A stretch of DNA of 64,000 nt from Brevundimonas intermedia (GTDB lineage Bacteria > Pseudomonadota > Alphaproteobacteria > Caulobacterales > Caulobacteraceae), in the NCBI RefSeq assembly GCF_004614235.1, contig NZ_SPVH01000002.1, positions 558,001-622,000 on the forward strand, written 5' to 3'. The position numbers and the translations under genes are program-made. The notes beneath the pieces were generated by a model, which saw nothing but the letters and a program-made list of their open reading frames with translations, was not told where the DNA came from and ran no database searches. Of this stretch, positions 51,688 through 60,191 are shown in pieces (within the stretch, counting starts at the first letter, position 1; each line of letters starts with the position of its first letter).

Positions 51688-51820
51688 GATTCGGCTCCCG
51701 ACCCATACGACGCAGGCTATACCGTCAATATCGAGGGTGTAAACTGATGGTTAACCGCAATATCTAGCGGCGGTCTCCCAATCCTGTGGACACCCCTCCA
51801 GACGCCGGGATTAGTGAATC
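51688..51820 (-). promoter_or_regulatory. podJ upstream region with GANTC sites and CtrA-like box
   Basis: Two GANTC (CcrM) sites lie here: GATTC at 51688-51692 and GAATC at 51816-51820. A CtrA-like TAAA-N7-TTAAC lies at 51740-51755. In Caulobacter podJ is activated by GcrA at methylated GANTC sites, and the pattern here agrees. The rest of the 217-bp gap to 51902 has no gene. Confidence 0.5.
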
Positions 51821-51902
51821 ATCTCGGTTAACGCGGTGTGAAGATTAACCTCCCGGCAAGGGTTCGCTTGCCAAGCGGCGCGCGCTTCGCCACGTGCGGC
51901 GC

Positions 51903-52121
51903 ATGAGCTTGACGACAACCCTCATTTTCCTGGCCCTTACCCTCGCCGTCATGGTCTTCACCGGCTGGCGCGGGGCGCGTCCGCCCGACCCGCTCAAGGG
52001 GCCGCGCATGATGCCCTGGCGGTTTCTGATGGTCGGGTCCGCAGCCATCGCCATGCTGCTGCTGATCCATCTGGCGACGCTATTCGGCGCCGAACGCGCA
52101 CCATGGATTCCCGGAGCTTAG
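51903..52121 (+). CDS. Small two-helix membrane protein, HIG1-like
   Basis: A 72-residue protein starts MSLTTTLIFLALTLAVMVF, then a cytosolic turn GARPPDPLKGPRMMPWRF and a second helix FLMVGSAAIAMLLLIHLAT. The topology, loop charge and MPWRF turn resemble the twin-transmembrane HIG1-domain proteins of alphaproteobacteria that are linked to cytochrome oxidase. The similarity is weak, so the family is a guess. A GTG three codons upstream is also possible. It is divergent from podJ. Confidence 0.55.
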   Translation: MSLTTTLIFLALTLAVMVFTGWRGARPPDPLKGPRMMPWRFLMVGSAAIAMLLLIHLATLFGAERAPWIPGA

Positions 52122-52181
52122 CTTTAGGAACCCGAACCCGGCCGGTCTGTTGATCCTGCAGCTCACTCAAGGAGATGCTGC

Positions 52182-52679
52182 ATGACCGACAAGCTGACCG
52201 CCGCCGAGGCGGAAAAGGAATTCTGGAAAAGCCTGAAGGAGTCCAACACCGGGATGTTGGGCCTGGACAAGCCCGGCTATCACCATCAGCCCATGACCGG
52301 CTATGGCGAGGACGAGACCGGAACCATATGGTTCTTCACCCGCGACGACACCGACTTCGCCCGTGACGTGGCCGGCGGCGGGCAGGACGGCATGTTCTGC
52401 TACCAGGCCAAGGACGGCAAGGTTCAGGCCTGCATCCACGGCCGCCTCGCCATCGACCAGGATCGCACCCGGATCGACAAATACTGGAACCCCGTCGTCG
52501 CCGCCTGGTATCCGGACGGCAAGGACGACCCGCACCTGACCCTGGTCCGTTTCGACGCCAACGACGGCCGCGTCTGGGTGTCCGACAAGGGCGCGCTGGG
52601 CTTCGGCTACGAAGTCCTCAAGGCCAATCTGACCAAGTCGACGCCCGACGTCGGCGGCGTGTCGGACGTGAAGCTGTAA
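52182..52679 (+). CDS. Pyridoxamine 5'-phosphate oxidase-like (general stress protein 26) family
   Basis: This 165-residue protein reads KLTAAEAEKEFWKSLKESN, then GMLGLDKPGYHHQPMTGYG and TIWFFTRDDTDFARDV, followed by QACIHGRLAIDQDRTRIDKY and NPVVAAWYPDGKDDPHLTLV. This is the FMN-binding split-barrel text of the stress-related Pyridox_oxidase-like proteins. The cofactor is flavin by family; substrate unknown. It is a single gene followed by a strong terminator. Confidence 0.85.
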   Translation: MTDKLTAAEAEKEFWKSLKESNTGMLGLDKPGYHHQPMTGYGEDETGTIWFFTRDDTDFARDVAGGGQDGMFCYQAKDGKVQACIHGRLAIDQDRTRIDKYWNPVVAAWYPDGKDDPHLTLVRFDANDGRVWVSDKGALGFGYEVLKANLTKSTPDVGGVSDVKL

Positions 52680-52728
52680 CTAGGCCATGTCGCGTGCTCT
52701 CCAAGTGAAAAAGCCGCCTCACCTCACC

Positions 52729-52773
52729 TAATGACGCGCGCCAGACAGGGTCTGGCGCGCGTCATTATCTTTT
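52729..52773 (+). terminator. Strong rho-independent terminator
   Basis: An 18-bp perfect stem (52729-52746 with 52750-52767, 3-nt loop AGG) is followed by TCTTTT. It is located 50 bp after the stress-protein gene and shields the next gene. Confidence 0.9.
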
Positions 52774-52879
52774 ACAAAAGATCGAGACCGACCGCTTTCC
52801 CAAAATGTTGGGAGGCGCGACCATAATTTAGCCCTCCAGGTTGCTTCGAATGCAACTTCGAACACCAGAGGGGAAATCA

Positions 52880-53671
52880 ATGCTGGGACTTTTCGCCGCC
52901 GCCGCTATCGCGGCCTGTTCGCCGCCGTCAGGAACCTCAGCCCTGCTTGATCGAGCGGAGCGTATCATCGTGATCGGGGAGTTGCACGGCACGACGGAAG
53001 CGCCGCAGGCGGTGGGCGAGATCGCCTGCGCAGCGACCGAAAAGGGACCCGTCATCGTGGCGCTGGAGCTGGAAGACACGCTGCAGCCGACGCTGAACGC
53101 CTTCATCGCCGCTCCTGACGAGGCCAGCGCACTGGCGACACTGGAGGGGTCGTCCCTGCTGAACCGCGCTGTGCAGGATGGGCGAACAAGCCAAGCCTTG
53201 CTGGCTTTGCTGAACAGGGTGCGTGAGCTGAAGGCGGCGGGGCGCGACATCGGTCTGCACCTCTTTCAACCGAGCAGCTTGACGCGCGGCGAAGGCCTGG
53301 ATCAGGCCTGGTACGAACTCAACATGGGCTATCTTCTGGGTCAGGCCCGACAGAAGCGCCCGGACGCGCGGATCATCGGACTGGCCGGCAATATCCACGC
53401 CCGAAAAACGGCCTTTGCGGACTACCCTGATCTGGGCGTTCCGGCCGCCGGACACCTGCCGAACCGCGAGACCTTGAGCCTGAAGATCGCGCAGCAGGGC
53501 GGGTTCGCCTGGAACTGTTCGCGCGACGAGTGCGGCGTCAATCCCTCCATCGAAAGGTACGACGCGGAGGCGCGCGGCGTAATCCTGGCCCCGTTGGATG
53601 ACGGCGGATACGACGGCGTACTCGCCCTGGGACCCTGGACAGCCTCACCACCCATCGGCGGCGAGGACTAA
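52880..53671 (+). CDS. ChaN/Tiki-superfamily putative lipoprotein
   Basis: This 263-residue protein starts at ATG 52880 (GAGGGGAAAT upstream) with a short lipid-type signal ([13 protein letters not shown]). The fold markers are [15 protein letters not shown] (GxxH near residue 30), [10 protein letters not shown] (Glu) and [13 protein letters not shown] near 168 (GNxH), which fit the haem-binding ChaN/Tiki superfamily. Four cysteines occur later in WNCSRDECG and near the start. The function in this organism is unknown; haem or metal binding is inference. Its stop is 8 bp before the argF stop on the other strand. Confidence 0.7.
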   Translation: MLGLFAAAAIAACSPPSGTSALLDRAERIIVIGELHGTTEAPQAVGEIACAATEKGPVIVALELEDTLQPTLNAFIAAPDEASALATLEGSSLLNRAVQDGRTSQALLALLNRVRELKAAGRDIGLHLFQPSSLTRGEGLDQAWYELNMGYLLGQARQKRPDARIIGLAGNIHARKTAFADYPDLGVPAAGHLPNRETLSLKIAQQGGFAWNCSRDECGVNPSIERYDAEARGVILAPLDDGGYDGVLALGPWTASPPIGGED

Positions 53672-53678
53672 CGGACGG

Positions 53679-54593
53679 TCAGCCAGCGAAGCACCAGGCC
53701 AGGACGGCCTTCTGGGCGTGGATGCGGTTTTCGGCCTCGTCCCAGACCAGGGAGCGCGGTCCGTCGATGACGGCGTCGGTGACTTCCTCGCCGCGGTGGG
53801 CGGGCAGGCAGTGCAGGAAGACGGCGTCGGGATCGGCCAGGGCCATCAGGGCCTCGTCCACCGAATAGGATTCAAAGGCCGCCAGACGCGCCTCATAGTC
53901 CTGATCGCCCATCGAGACCCAAGTGTCGGTGACCACCACGTCGGCGCCTTTGACCGCCTCGCGCGGGTCGCTGGTCAGGGTGACGGCGTTCGCGCCCTTG
54001 GCCAGGTCGCGCAGGTCGGGATGATATTCCGCCGGGCAGGCGACGTTCAGGTGGAAGCCGAACTTGGGCGCCGCATGCATGAAGCTGTGGCAGACATTGT
54101 TGCCGTCGCCGATCCAGGCGATCGTCTTGCCGGCGATGGGGCCGGAATGTTCCTCGATGGTCTGAAGATCGGCCAGGATCTGGCACGGATGGCTGCGGTC
54201 GGTCAGGCCGTTGATCACAGGCACGGTCGAGACGCGGGCGAACCGTTCGACATCCTCGTGGTCGTTAGCGCGGATCATGACGGCGTCCACCATGCGCGAC
54301 AGGACGCGGGCGGTGTCCTCCACCGGCTCGCCGCGCCCCAGCTGCATGTCGGCGGCGGTGGCGATGATCGACGATCCGCCCAGTTGGCGGATGGCGGCGT
54401 CGAAGCTGAAGCGGGTGCGGGTCGAGTTCTTCTCGAAGATCATGGCCAGGACGCGGTCCTCGCCCGGCGCATCGGCGTCGGGCCGCCCCTGGGTCCAGCC
54501 CTTGCGCGCGGCCTTGCGAGCGTGGGCGTCGTCCAGAATGGCGCGCAGTTCGGCCGCTTCGAGCCGGTGGATGTCGAGGAAGTGCCGGACCAT
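53679..54593 (-). CDS. argF: Ornithine carbamoyltransferase
   Basis: This enzyme of arginine synthesis joins ornithine and carbamoyl phosphate. The 304-residue protein has [13 protein letters not shown] (carbamoyl-phosphate site) near residue 52, [19 protein letters not shown] near 120, [13 protein letters not shown] near 150 and the ornithine motif [11 protein letters not shown] near 260. It forms a trimer in the cytoplasm. It follows argD on the same strand across an inverted-repeat element. Confidence 0.97.
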   Translation of the reverse strand: MVRHFLDIHRLEAAELRAILDDAHARKAARKGWTQGRPDADAPGEDRVLAMIFEKNSTRTRFSFDAAIRQLGGSSIIATAADMQLGRGEPVEDTARVLSRMVDAVMIRANDHEDVERFARVSTVPVINGLTDRSHPCQILADLQTIEEHSGPIAGKTIAWIGDGNNVCHSFMHAAPKFGFHLNVACPAEYHPDLRDLAKGANAVTLTSDPREAVKGADVVVTDTWVSMGDQDYEARLAAFESYSVDEALMALADPDAVFLHCLPAHRGEEVTDAVIDGPRSLVWDEAENRIHAQKAVLAWCFAG

Positions 54594-54603
54594 TGAGCCG
54601 CCC

Positions 54604-54738
54604 TTCTCCCTCCCGCTCCGGGGAGGGTGGTCCCGCAGGGACCGGGTGGGGCCGGCCCTGAGAAACGGATTGAATTAGGTCGCCCCCACCCGGTCGGCGC
54701 TCGGCGCCGACCGCCCTCCCCCATCGGGGGAGGGAGAG
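54604..54738. repeat. Dispersed inverted-repeat element, copy 5
   Basis: CTCCCTCCC-GCTCC-GGGGAGGG at the left and CCCTCCCCC-ATC-GGGGGAGGGAGAG at the right are hairpins that also pair with each other; GGTCCCGCAGGGACC and GGTCGGCGCTCGGCGCCGACC form further stems inside. It lies between argD and argF on one strand, so it could lower argF expression by attenuating the transcript. No gene lies in the 152-bp gap. Confidence 0.8.
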
Positions 54739-54745
54739 ATATCAA

Positions 54746-55939
54746 TCACGCCGCCAGCTTTTCGCGGGCGACTTCGCAGGCGCCTTCGAACCGGGCGATG
54801 GCCTCGCGGGCTTCTTCCAGCGTCAGGTTGAGCGGCGGCAACAGGCGCACGCAGTTGTCGCCGCCGCCGGCGATCAGCAGCTGCTGCGTATCGCGCGCCA
54901 GGGCCATGAACTCGCGATTGTTCGGCACCAGCTTGATGCCGATCAACAGTCCCTTGCCGCGCACATCGGCGATCACGTCGGGGAACCGTTCCTGCAGGCC
55001 CACGAACTGCTGCTTCAGGTAGCCGGCGATCTCGTTGACGTTATTCAGGATTTCGGGGCTGTTGATCAGGCTCAGCGCCTTTTGACCGACAGCCATGGCC
55101 AGGGGGTTGCCGCCGAAGGTCGAGCCGTGGACGCCGACCGTCATGCCCGAGGCCGCCTTGGCCGAGGCCAGGCAGGCGCCGATGGGGAAGCCGCCGCCCA
55201 GGGCCTTGGCCACTGCCATGATGTCGGGCGCCATGCCGGCCCATTCGTGGGCCCACAGCTTGCCCGTCCGGCCCATGCCGCACTGGACCTCGTCGAAGAT
55301 GATCAGGACGCCGTGTTCGTCGCACAGCTCGCGCAGCCCACGCAGGCACTGGTCCGGCATGGCGCGGCAACCACCCTCGCCCTGCACCGGCTCGACGATG
55401 ATGGCGGCGGTCGTGGGGTTGGCGATGGCGGCCTTGATGGCGTCGTGGTCGCCCCACTTCAACTGGTGGAAGCCCTGCATCGGCGGGCCGAAGCCCTCGG
55501 TGTAGCTGGGGTTGGCGGCGGCGTTTATCGCCCCATAGGTGCGGCCGTGGAACGAGCCGTCGAAGCCGTAGATGTCAATCCGCTCGGGCGCGCCGTTGGC
55601 GGAGTGATATTTGCGCGCCGTCTTCAGCGCGCACTCGACCGCTTCCGTACCCGAGTTGGTGAAGAAGACTACGTCGGCGAAGCTCGACTCGCACAGGGCG
55701 TCGGCCAGGGCTTCCTGGCCTGGAATGCGGAAGATGTTGGAGACGTGCCACAGCTTCTCGGCCTGATCCTTGACCGCCTGGACCAGCTCGGGGTGGGCGT
55801 GGCCCAGGCCGTTGGTCGAGATGCCGGCGACGCAGTCGAGATATTCGGTCCCGTCGGTCGCCCACAGACGCGCGCCTCGGCCGCGTTCCACTTCCAGCGG
55901 CGCGCGATTGTAGACACCCATCAGATGTTCAGTGGACAC
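54746..55939 (-). CDS. argD: Acetylornithine aminotransferase
   Basis: This class III PLP enzyme of arginine synthesis can also serve as succinyl-diaminopimelate aminotransferase. The 397-residue protein has [15 protein letters not shown] near residue 38, [15 protein letters not shown] near 95, the PLP-binding region [18 protein letters not shown] near 215 and [14 protein letters not shown] with the PLP lysine near 247. dapE, the next lysine-pathway gene, lies 7 kb away. It is the start of the argD-argF unit. Confidence 0.96.
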   Translation of the reverse strand: MSTEHLMGVYNRAPLEVERGRGARLWATDGTEYLDCVAGISTNGLGHAHPELVQAVKDQAEKLWHVSNIFRIPGQEALADALCESSFADVVFFTNSGTEAVECALKTARKYHSANGAPERIDIYGFDGSFHGRTYGAINAAANPSYTEGFGPPMQGFHQLKWGDHDAIKAAIANPTTAAIIVEPVQGEGGCRAMPDQCLRGLRELCDEHGVLIIFDEVQCGMGRTGKLWAHEWAGMAPDIMAVAKALGGGFPIGACLASAKAASGMTVGVHGSTFGGNPLAMAVGQKALSLINSPEILNNVNEIAGYLKQQFVGLQERFPDVIADVRGKGLLIGIKLVPNNREFMALARDTQQLLIAGGGDNCVRLLPPLNLTLEEAREAIARFEGACEVAREKLAA

Positions 55940-56029
55940 GGACCAAGACCTCCAAAAGCGATACGGCCCCGCCGCGAGCGCGACGGAGCCGGATTGATAC
56001 GGACAGGCGTTGTCGGATTAGTGACGGTG

Positions 56030-56551
56030 TTAGTCAACACCGGCGCCGAGGACGCCCCTGCGGTCGAGATCATCGACGAGGGTTCTCAGCGTTGAGGCTT
56101 GTTCCTCGGTCAGCAAGCGCTTTGACAGGACAGGACTCTGGGTCGGAAGCAGCAGGAATACAAATCGATCTTTCTCTTCCTGGACAGACTTGATCGCCTT
56201 CCAGTCCGTCCACACCGTTTGAAGCGCGCTTTCGAACCTGAGCCCACCCTCGGAAATCGTCCACCGCCAGTCCATGCTGCCCGCTGGTGCCATTCTGAGC
56301 GCCTTGGCGTTTCCCCAGACCGCCAGTCGATAGGACGCCCACCAGGCGACAGTCGTGCCGACGAAGAAGACGAACAACAGCCCAGGCGGATAGGCATCGC
56401 CATCCGGCCCCATCGCGACTAGGCCGAAGATCAGAAATCCAAGAAATCCCACATACAGCGGCAGCACGTTGAGCCAATGTATGGCGCCCCAGCCCGATGT
56501 GATCGGACGTAACTCACGCGCTGTGGGCCTGACCGCCTCAACGACTATCAT
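56030..56551 (-). CDS. YcxB-like membrane protein
   Basis: This 173-residue protein has two N-terminal helices ([20 protein letters not shown] and [20 protein letters not shown]) and a C-terminal YcxB-like segment ([20 protein letters not shown], then [19 protein letters not shown]). Function unknown. The ATG at 56551 overlaps the stop of the M28 peptidase gene (TGATG); a TTG one codon upstream is an alternative. Third-position GC is lower than in the neighbours. Confidence 0.75.
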   Translation of the reverse strand: MIVVEAVRPTARELRPITSGWGAIHWLNVLPLYVGFLGFLIFGLVAMGPDGDAYPPGLLFVFFVGTTVAWWASYRLAVWGNAKALRMAPAGSMDWRWTISEGGLRFESALQTVWTDWKAIKSVQEEKDRFVFLLLPTQSPVLSKRLLTEEQASTLRTLVDDLDRRGVLGAGVD

Positions 56552-57543
56552 CAATCTGCGCTGGGCGGCGGTGCGACAGGGGCGGTCTCGGCGGCGACGG
56601 CGGCGTCCTTGGCCTGGATCTCGACCAGACGCTTGTCCAGGGCCAGACCCAGGTCGGCGATGAACAGGCCGAAACGGGCCACGTCCACGCCCTTCAGATA
56701 CGACAGCCTGTCCTCGGCCGAATGGATGCGCTGGAAGACGGGCGGCACGAAGCCTTCCTTCAGGCCATTGTTCTCACCGCCGTTGAAGGCCAGCCACATC
56801 TGGTGGGCGCCGACCGCGTCTTGGGTGCCCATCGACACCACCGGCACGCCCGCGGCCGAGAAGGCGCGGTCGTCGCTGGGCGGATAGACCGGATAGGGCA
56901 TGCAGTCGAAGCCGCGCTCGGCGCACAGGCTGCGCAGCGTCTCCAGCACGAAGTCCGACTGGTCGCCGTTGTTCTCGCCATACATCACCGTCTGGCCATA
57001 GGCGGCGACGTCGGCGTTGATGACGGCGGAGATCCTGTCCTTGCCGTGCTTTTCGAGGAAGGCCTTGGCGCCCAGCAGGCCCAGCTCTTCCTGGTCGGTG
57101 AAGACGAAGACGAAACGGTGGGCGACCGGCTGGCCCTCCAGCCCCATCTCCAGCGTCTTGGCCGCCTCCATCATCGCCATGACCGAGCCGACATTGTCGA
57201 CGATGCCCTGCGACAGGGTTCCGTCGCGCAGCTTCACCGCGTCATAGTGGGCAGTCAGGACGATGTCCTTGGCGCCCTCGCCGACCGTGACGACGACGTT
57301 CGCGCCTTCCATCGGGCCGGTGGCCTCGTTGCCGCCGGCGAAGACCTGGATCTCGGGCGTGAAGCCCAGCGTGGTCAGCATGCCGACCAGGACCTGGGTC
57401 CGTTCGGCGTTGGTGGGCTTGACGAACTGGGCGGCGCCGGCGCCGATGTCGGGGCGATCGCCGGCCTGGGGCGTCGCCTCCTGGGCAAACGCAGGGACGG
57501 CGGCGAACAGCGCCGTGGCGGCGACGAGCGAACGGAACAGCAT
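56551..57543 (-). CDS. Secreted M28-family zinc aminopeptidase
   Basis: This 330-residue exported peptidase has the signal peptide MLFRSLVAATALFAAVPAFA, cleavage before QEATPQ. The M28 di-zinc site is visible: IVLTAHYDAV near 95 (His/Asp), GIVDNVGSVMAMMEA near 112 (Asp), FTDQEELGLLGAKAF near 148 (Glu pair) and VINADVAAYG near 172; the last His ligand is probably in FQRIHSAEDRL near 285. It likely cleaves N-terminal residues of peptides in the periplasm. It precedes the YcxB-like gene. Confidence 0.88.
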   Translation of the reverse strand: MLFRSLVAATALFAAVPAFAQEATPQAGDRPDIGAGAAQFVKPTNAERTQVLVGMLTTLGFTPEIQVFAGGNEATGPMEGANVVVTVGEGAKDIVLTAHYDAVKLRDGTLSQGIVDNVGSVMAMMEAAKTLEMGLEGQPVAHRFVFVFTDQEELGLLGAKAFLEKHGKDRISAVINADVAAYGQTVMYGENNGDQSDFVLETLRSLCAERGFDCMPYPVYPPSDDRAFSAAGVPVVSMGTQDAVGAHQMWLAFNGGENNGLKEGFVPPVFQRIHSAEDRLSYLKGVDVARFGLFIADLGLALDKRLVEIQAKDAAVAAETAPVAPPPSAD

Positions 57544-57583
57544 GGCGGACCTCTCGGGGGAGCGATCCGCAAAAGGTAGCGAT

Positions 57584-58414
57584 CTAGCTCTTAAGGCGCC
57601 ACCCCGAGCGGAACACCAGCCAGCAGACGACGCCCATGACGACCATCAGCACGGCCGAACCGACGACCCCGATCATCAGATTGCTCTCGGCATGGCCGAT
57701 GAAGCCATAGCGGAAGCCGTCAATCAGATAGAAGAAGGGATTGTAGCGGCTGAGCGAGCGGAACGGCTCGGGCAGGTTCTCGACCAGATAGAAGGTGCCC
57801 GACAGGAAGGTCATGGGCATGACGATGAAGTTCTGGACCGCAGACAGATGGTCGAACTTCTCGCTCCACAGCCCCGCCAGCACGCCGGTCATGCCCATGA
57901 CGAAACAGGCGGCCAGGGCGAACCAGACGATGGCGAAGATATTGGCGATGCCCAGCGGCGCGAACGGCAGGACGCAGATCGCCGTCACCAGACCGACCGC
58001 CAGGCCCCGCGTCGCGGCGCCCAGGGTGAAGCCCAGCGTCAGCTCCAGCGGGCTGAGCGGCGGGGTCAGGAAGTCGGTGGCCGTGCCCATGATCTTGGCC
58101 TGGATCAGGCTGGACGAGGCGTTGGCGAAGGCGTTGTTCAGCATGGCCATCATGATCAGGCCGGGCGCGACGAACAACGCAAACGGCGTGCCGTGCAGCG
58201 GCGGCCGCGCGTTCTGAAGCGCCACCACGAACACCAGCATATAGAGCAGCGTCGTCACCACCGGCGCCGCCACCGTCTGGGCGCCCACCTTCCAGAAGCG
58301 CCGCACCTCGCGCAGATACAGCGTCTGCACCCCGATCCAGTTGACCCCCGGATAGCGACGCGGCTGCGGCAAACCGGCGGGGCGGGTGGAGATCAGGTCG
58401 GGGGTCTCGGTCAT
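57584..58414 (-). CDS. ABC-2 type transporter permease
   Basis: This 276-residue permease has six helices (WKVGAQTVAAPVVTTLLYML, FALFVAPGLIMMAMLNNAF, GLAVGLVTAICVLPF, IFAIVWFALAACFVMGMTG and two more) and the ABC-2 signature near FDHLSAVQNFIVMPMTFLSG, followed by RSLSRYNPFFYLIDGFRYG. Such permeases export polysaccharide, lipid or drug. No ATPase gene is in the window. The ATG at 58414 gives a short basic N-terminus; the frame extends further up with no similarity. Confidence 0.88.
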   Translation of the reverse strand: MTETPDLISTRPAGLPQPRRYPGVNWIGVQTLYLREVRRFWKVGAQTVAAPVVTTLLYMLVFVVALQNARPPLHGTPFALFVAPGLIMMAMLNNAFANASSSLIQAKIMGTATDFLTPPLSPLELTLGFTLGAATRGLAVGLVTAICVLPFAPLGIANIFAIVWFALAACFVMGMTGVLAGLWSEKFDHLSAVQNFIVMPMTFLSGTFYLVENLPEPFRSLSRYNPFFYLIDGFRYGFIGHAESNLMIGVVGSAVLMVVMGVVCWLVFRSGWRLKS

Positions 58415-58451
58415 GGCCCGCCAGATGCGCTCGACGGCCGCGCTTCGCAAG

Positions 58452-58580
58452 GGCGGGCGGCGATGGCGAAGCGGGCTCTGAGTGAAAAGTGAGCGGGAAG
58501 TGAGCAAGGGGTGAGCGTGGCCTACCGGCGGCAGCCGCCGCCTTCGCTCACGCCTTGCTCACTCTGCTCACCCCTCCCTC
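58452..58580. repeat. Array of GTGAGC words in both orientations
   Basis: GTGAGC or close forms occur in a row at 58455-58525 and their complements (GCTCAC) at 58547-58570, so the two sides can pair into a long imperfect hairpin with the GGCGGCAGCCGCCGCC centre. It lies upstream of the ABC-2 gene and of gcrA, in a gap with no other gene. Confidence 0.6.
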
Positions 58581-58613
58581 ACTTTCGGAGCTCGCCGGCT
58601 TAACCTTAACGAT

Positions 58614-58733
58614 GATTCAATATCTGGTTTCTGTGGACGGTTGATTCGCACATCTTGCGTCTCTTAACGGCTGGTTTACGATTAGTTGTAGGTCAAGACC
58701 CCGGAGGGGGAGCCTGGACCTAGATATTGAATC
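58614..58733 (+). promoter_or_regulatory. gcrA upstream region: GANTC sites and CtrA-like box
   Basis: Three GANTC methylation sites (58614-58618, 58643-58647, 58729-58733) and one CtrA-like TTAA-N7-TTTAC (58664-58679) lie within 140 bp of the gcrA ATG. In Caulobacter, CtrA represses gcrA and methylation state affects cell-cycle genes; the sites here fit such control. Single TTAAC half-sites also occur at 58600-58610. Confidence 0.6.
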
Positions 58734-58753
58734 CAAACTCGCTGGAGGGTGGC

Positions 58754-59287
58754 ATGACCGCAGGCTGGACTGACGACCGCGTAGGCGCGCTGAAGAAGCT
58801 CTGGCTTGAGGGCCAGTCCGCGAGCCAGATCGCAAAACAACTGGGCGGCGGAGTCACCCGCAACGCCGTGATCGGCAAGGTGCACCGCCTGGGCCTGTCG
58901 GGCCGGGCCGCCCCGTCGCAGCCGGCGCGCACCGTCGCCGCGACCTTCCGCACCGCCCGTCCGCGCCCCGCGCCGGCCGCCCCGGCCCAGCCCTCGGCCC
59001 CGCGCCGTCTTGAGGCCGTCCAGCCCAAGCCGGTCCAGCCAGCCGCGCCCGTCCCCGCCCCGATCCCGGACCTGCCGGGCACCGCGACGGTGATGACCCT
59101 GGGCGCCCACATGTGCAAATGGCCGATCGGCGACCCGTCGTCGCGCGAGTTCAGCTTCTGCGGTCGCCGCTCCTCGGAAGGCGTCTATTGCGTCGAACAC
59201 GCCCGCGTCGCCTACCAGCCGCAAGTTCGCCGCGGCTCCAAGGAAAGCGGTTCCGACCTGGCCCGCAGCCTACGTCGGTACATTTAA
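58754..59287 (+). CDS. gcrA: Cell cycle regulator GcrA
   Basis: GcrA binds RNA polymerase sigma-70 and methylated GANTC DNA to drive S-phase genes in Caulobacterales. The 177-residue protein has the N-terminal DNA-binding domain GWTDDRVGALKKLWLEGQSA, then QIAKQLGG and RNAVIGKVHRLGLSGRA, a Pro/Ala linker of about 50 residues, and the C-terminal sigma-interacting domain with MCKWPIGDPSSREFSFCG and GVYCVEHARVAYQP, carrying three cysteines. I chose ATG 58754 (GGAGGGTGGC before it). podJ, a GcrA target in Caulobacter, is also in this window. Confidence 0.96.
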   Translation: MTAGWTDDRVGALKKLWLEGQSASQIAKQLGGGVTRNAVIGKVHRLGLSGRAAPSQPARTVAATFRTARPRPAPAAPAQPSAPRRLEAVQPKPVQPAAPVPAPIPDLPGTATVMTLGAHMCKWPIGDPSSREFSFCGRRSSEGVYCVEHARVAYQPQVRRGSKESGSDLARSLRRYI

Positions 59288-59288
59288 G

Positions 59289-59391
59289 GGCGCTATCGCG
59301 CTTCGCGCTACTTGAGCGCGGCGCTTCGCGCAGGAGCGCACGAATGCGCTCAAGCCGTGAGCGACCGCGTCGCGAACATAGCGCCACAAAG
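59289..59391. repeat. Palindromic repeat element downstream of gcrA
   Basis: Two inverted copies of a short unit: GGCGCTA...CTTGAGCGC (59289-59319) and GCGCTCAAG...TAGCGCCACAAAG (59346-59391), so that GGCGCTAT/ATAGCGCC end arms pair. The same unit occurs once upstream of trxA (6230-6276). Confidence 0.6.
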
Positions 59392-59505
59392 AGATGCTCC
59401 TTATGGAGCCGACTTCCCCCTCGCCGGTTCGCGCAAGCGGCCGGCGAGACTTCAGGGGCGGGGCTGCGGTTCATCCGGGTTGACGCAGCCCCATCCGCCT
59501 TCTCG

Positions 59506-59698
59506 ATCCTCCCCAGCGCAGCGGGGGAGGGGGACCGCGCGAAGCGGGGTGGAGGGGGCGAAACCGGATTCGATCTTCAAAGTTCAACATCAGACTGCGC
59601 CAGACCGACGATCGGCGCCTGGCGTGGAGTCTGCGTTCGCCCCCTCCACCGCTTCGCGGTCCCCCTCCCCCGTTTCGCTACGCTTCTCGGAGGAGGAT
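59506..59698. repeat. Dispersed inverted-repeat element, copy 6
   Basis: Two copies of the GGGGAGGGGGACCGC / CGCGGTCCCCCTCCCC module face each other (59520-59555 and 59636-59675), with GGTGGAGGGGGCGAA pairing with TTCGCCCCCTCCACC. It lies between converging gcrA and apaG. Positions 59392-59505 hold nothing I can name, so the 415-bp gap contains only repeats. Confidence 0.75.
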
Positions 59699-59702
59699 TT
59701 CG

Positions 59703-60110
59703 TCAGTTCAACACCCGCCGCGCATCCGGCGTATCCAGCGAAAACGCCGGAATCTCCGCCTCGAAACTGCAGCCCTCCGCATCCGTCATATAATAGGCGC
59801 CGACCATCGACCCGCTGTCGGTCGGCAGCGGGCAGCCCGAGGCGTAGGCGTAGCTGGCGCCCGGCTCGATCACCGGCTGTTCGCCCACCACGCCGGGGCC
59901 GCGCACCTCTTCGACATGACCGTGGCCGTCGGTGATGGTCCAGCGGCGCGCCATCAGCTGCACCGTCGATCCCGACAGGTTCACGATCTCGATCTGATAG
60001 GCCCAGACCCAGCGGCCTTCGTCGGGATCGGACTGGCCCGCCAGATAGTTGGGCCGGACCCGGATCAGGATGCCGTTCGATTCGGCGGTATAGGCAGGTC
60101 CGTCATGCAT
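59703..60110 (-). CDS. apaG: ApaG (Co2+/Mg2+ efflux-associated) protein
   Basis: This 135-residue beta-sandwich protein has GILIRVRPNYLAGQSDPDEG, WVWAYQIEIVNLSGSTVQLM, RRWTITDGHGHVEEVRGPGV and SGCPLPTDSGSMVGAYYM, the standard ApaG text. It binds nucleotides or magnesium/cobalt in some reports; the role is uncertain. It stands alone, between a repeat element and the divergent dcd gene with 81 bp in between. Confidence 0.95.
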   Translation of the reverse strand: MHDGPAYTAESNGILIRVRPNYLAGQSDPDEGRWVWAYQIEIVNLSGSTVQLMARRWTITDGHGHVEEVRGPGVVGEQPVIEPGASYAYASGCPLPTDSGSMVGAYYMTDAEGCSFEAEIPAFSLDTPDARRVLN

Positions 60111-60191
60111 GGGCTATATGCTCGCCCCGCCGCGCGCGGGCTGCAAGCGCGACTTGGAGACAAGTCGTGAAAACCGTGTGAGACAGACGCC

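Noticed and set aside
47793..51689. A 1,298-codon open frame on the plus strand opposite podJ and the TSUP gene
   Set aside because: It mirrors the codon pattern of podJ, has Gly/Arg/Ala/Asp-rich text with no domain, and would need to overlap three well supported genes. High GC keeps antisense frames open.
55940..56040. TTGACT at the YcxB stop as an argD promoter
   Set aside because: No convincing -10 element lies at 16-18 bp, so it was left out.
59312..59935. Open frames crossing the 59.3-59.7 kb repeats
   Set aside because: Their text (Arg/Pro/Ser-rich) is the translation of palindromic repeats and antisense apaG, with no ribosome-binding site.
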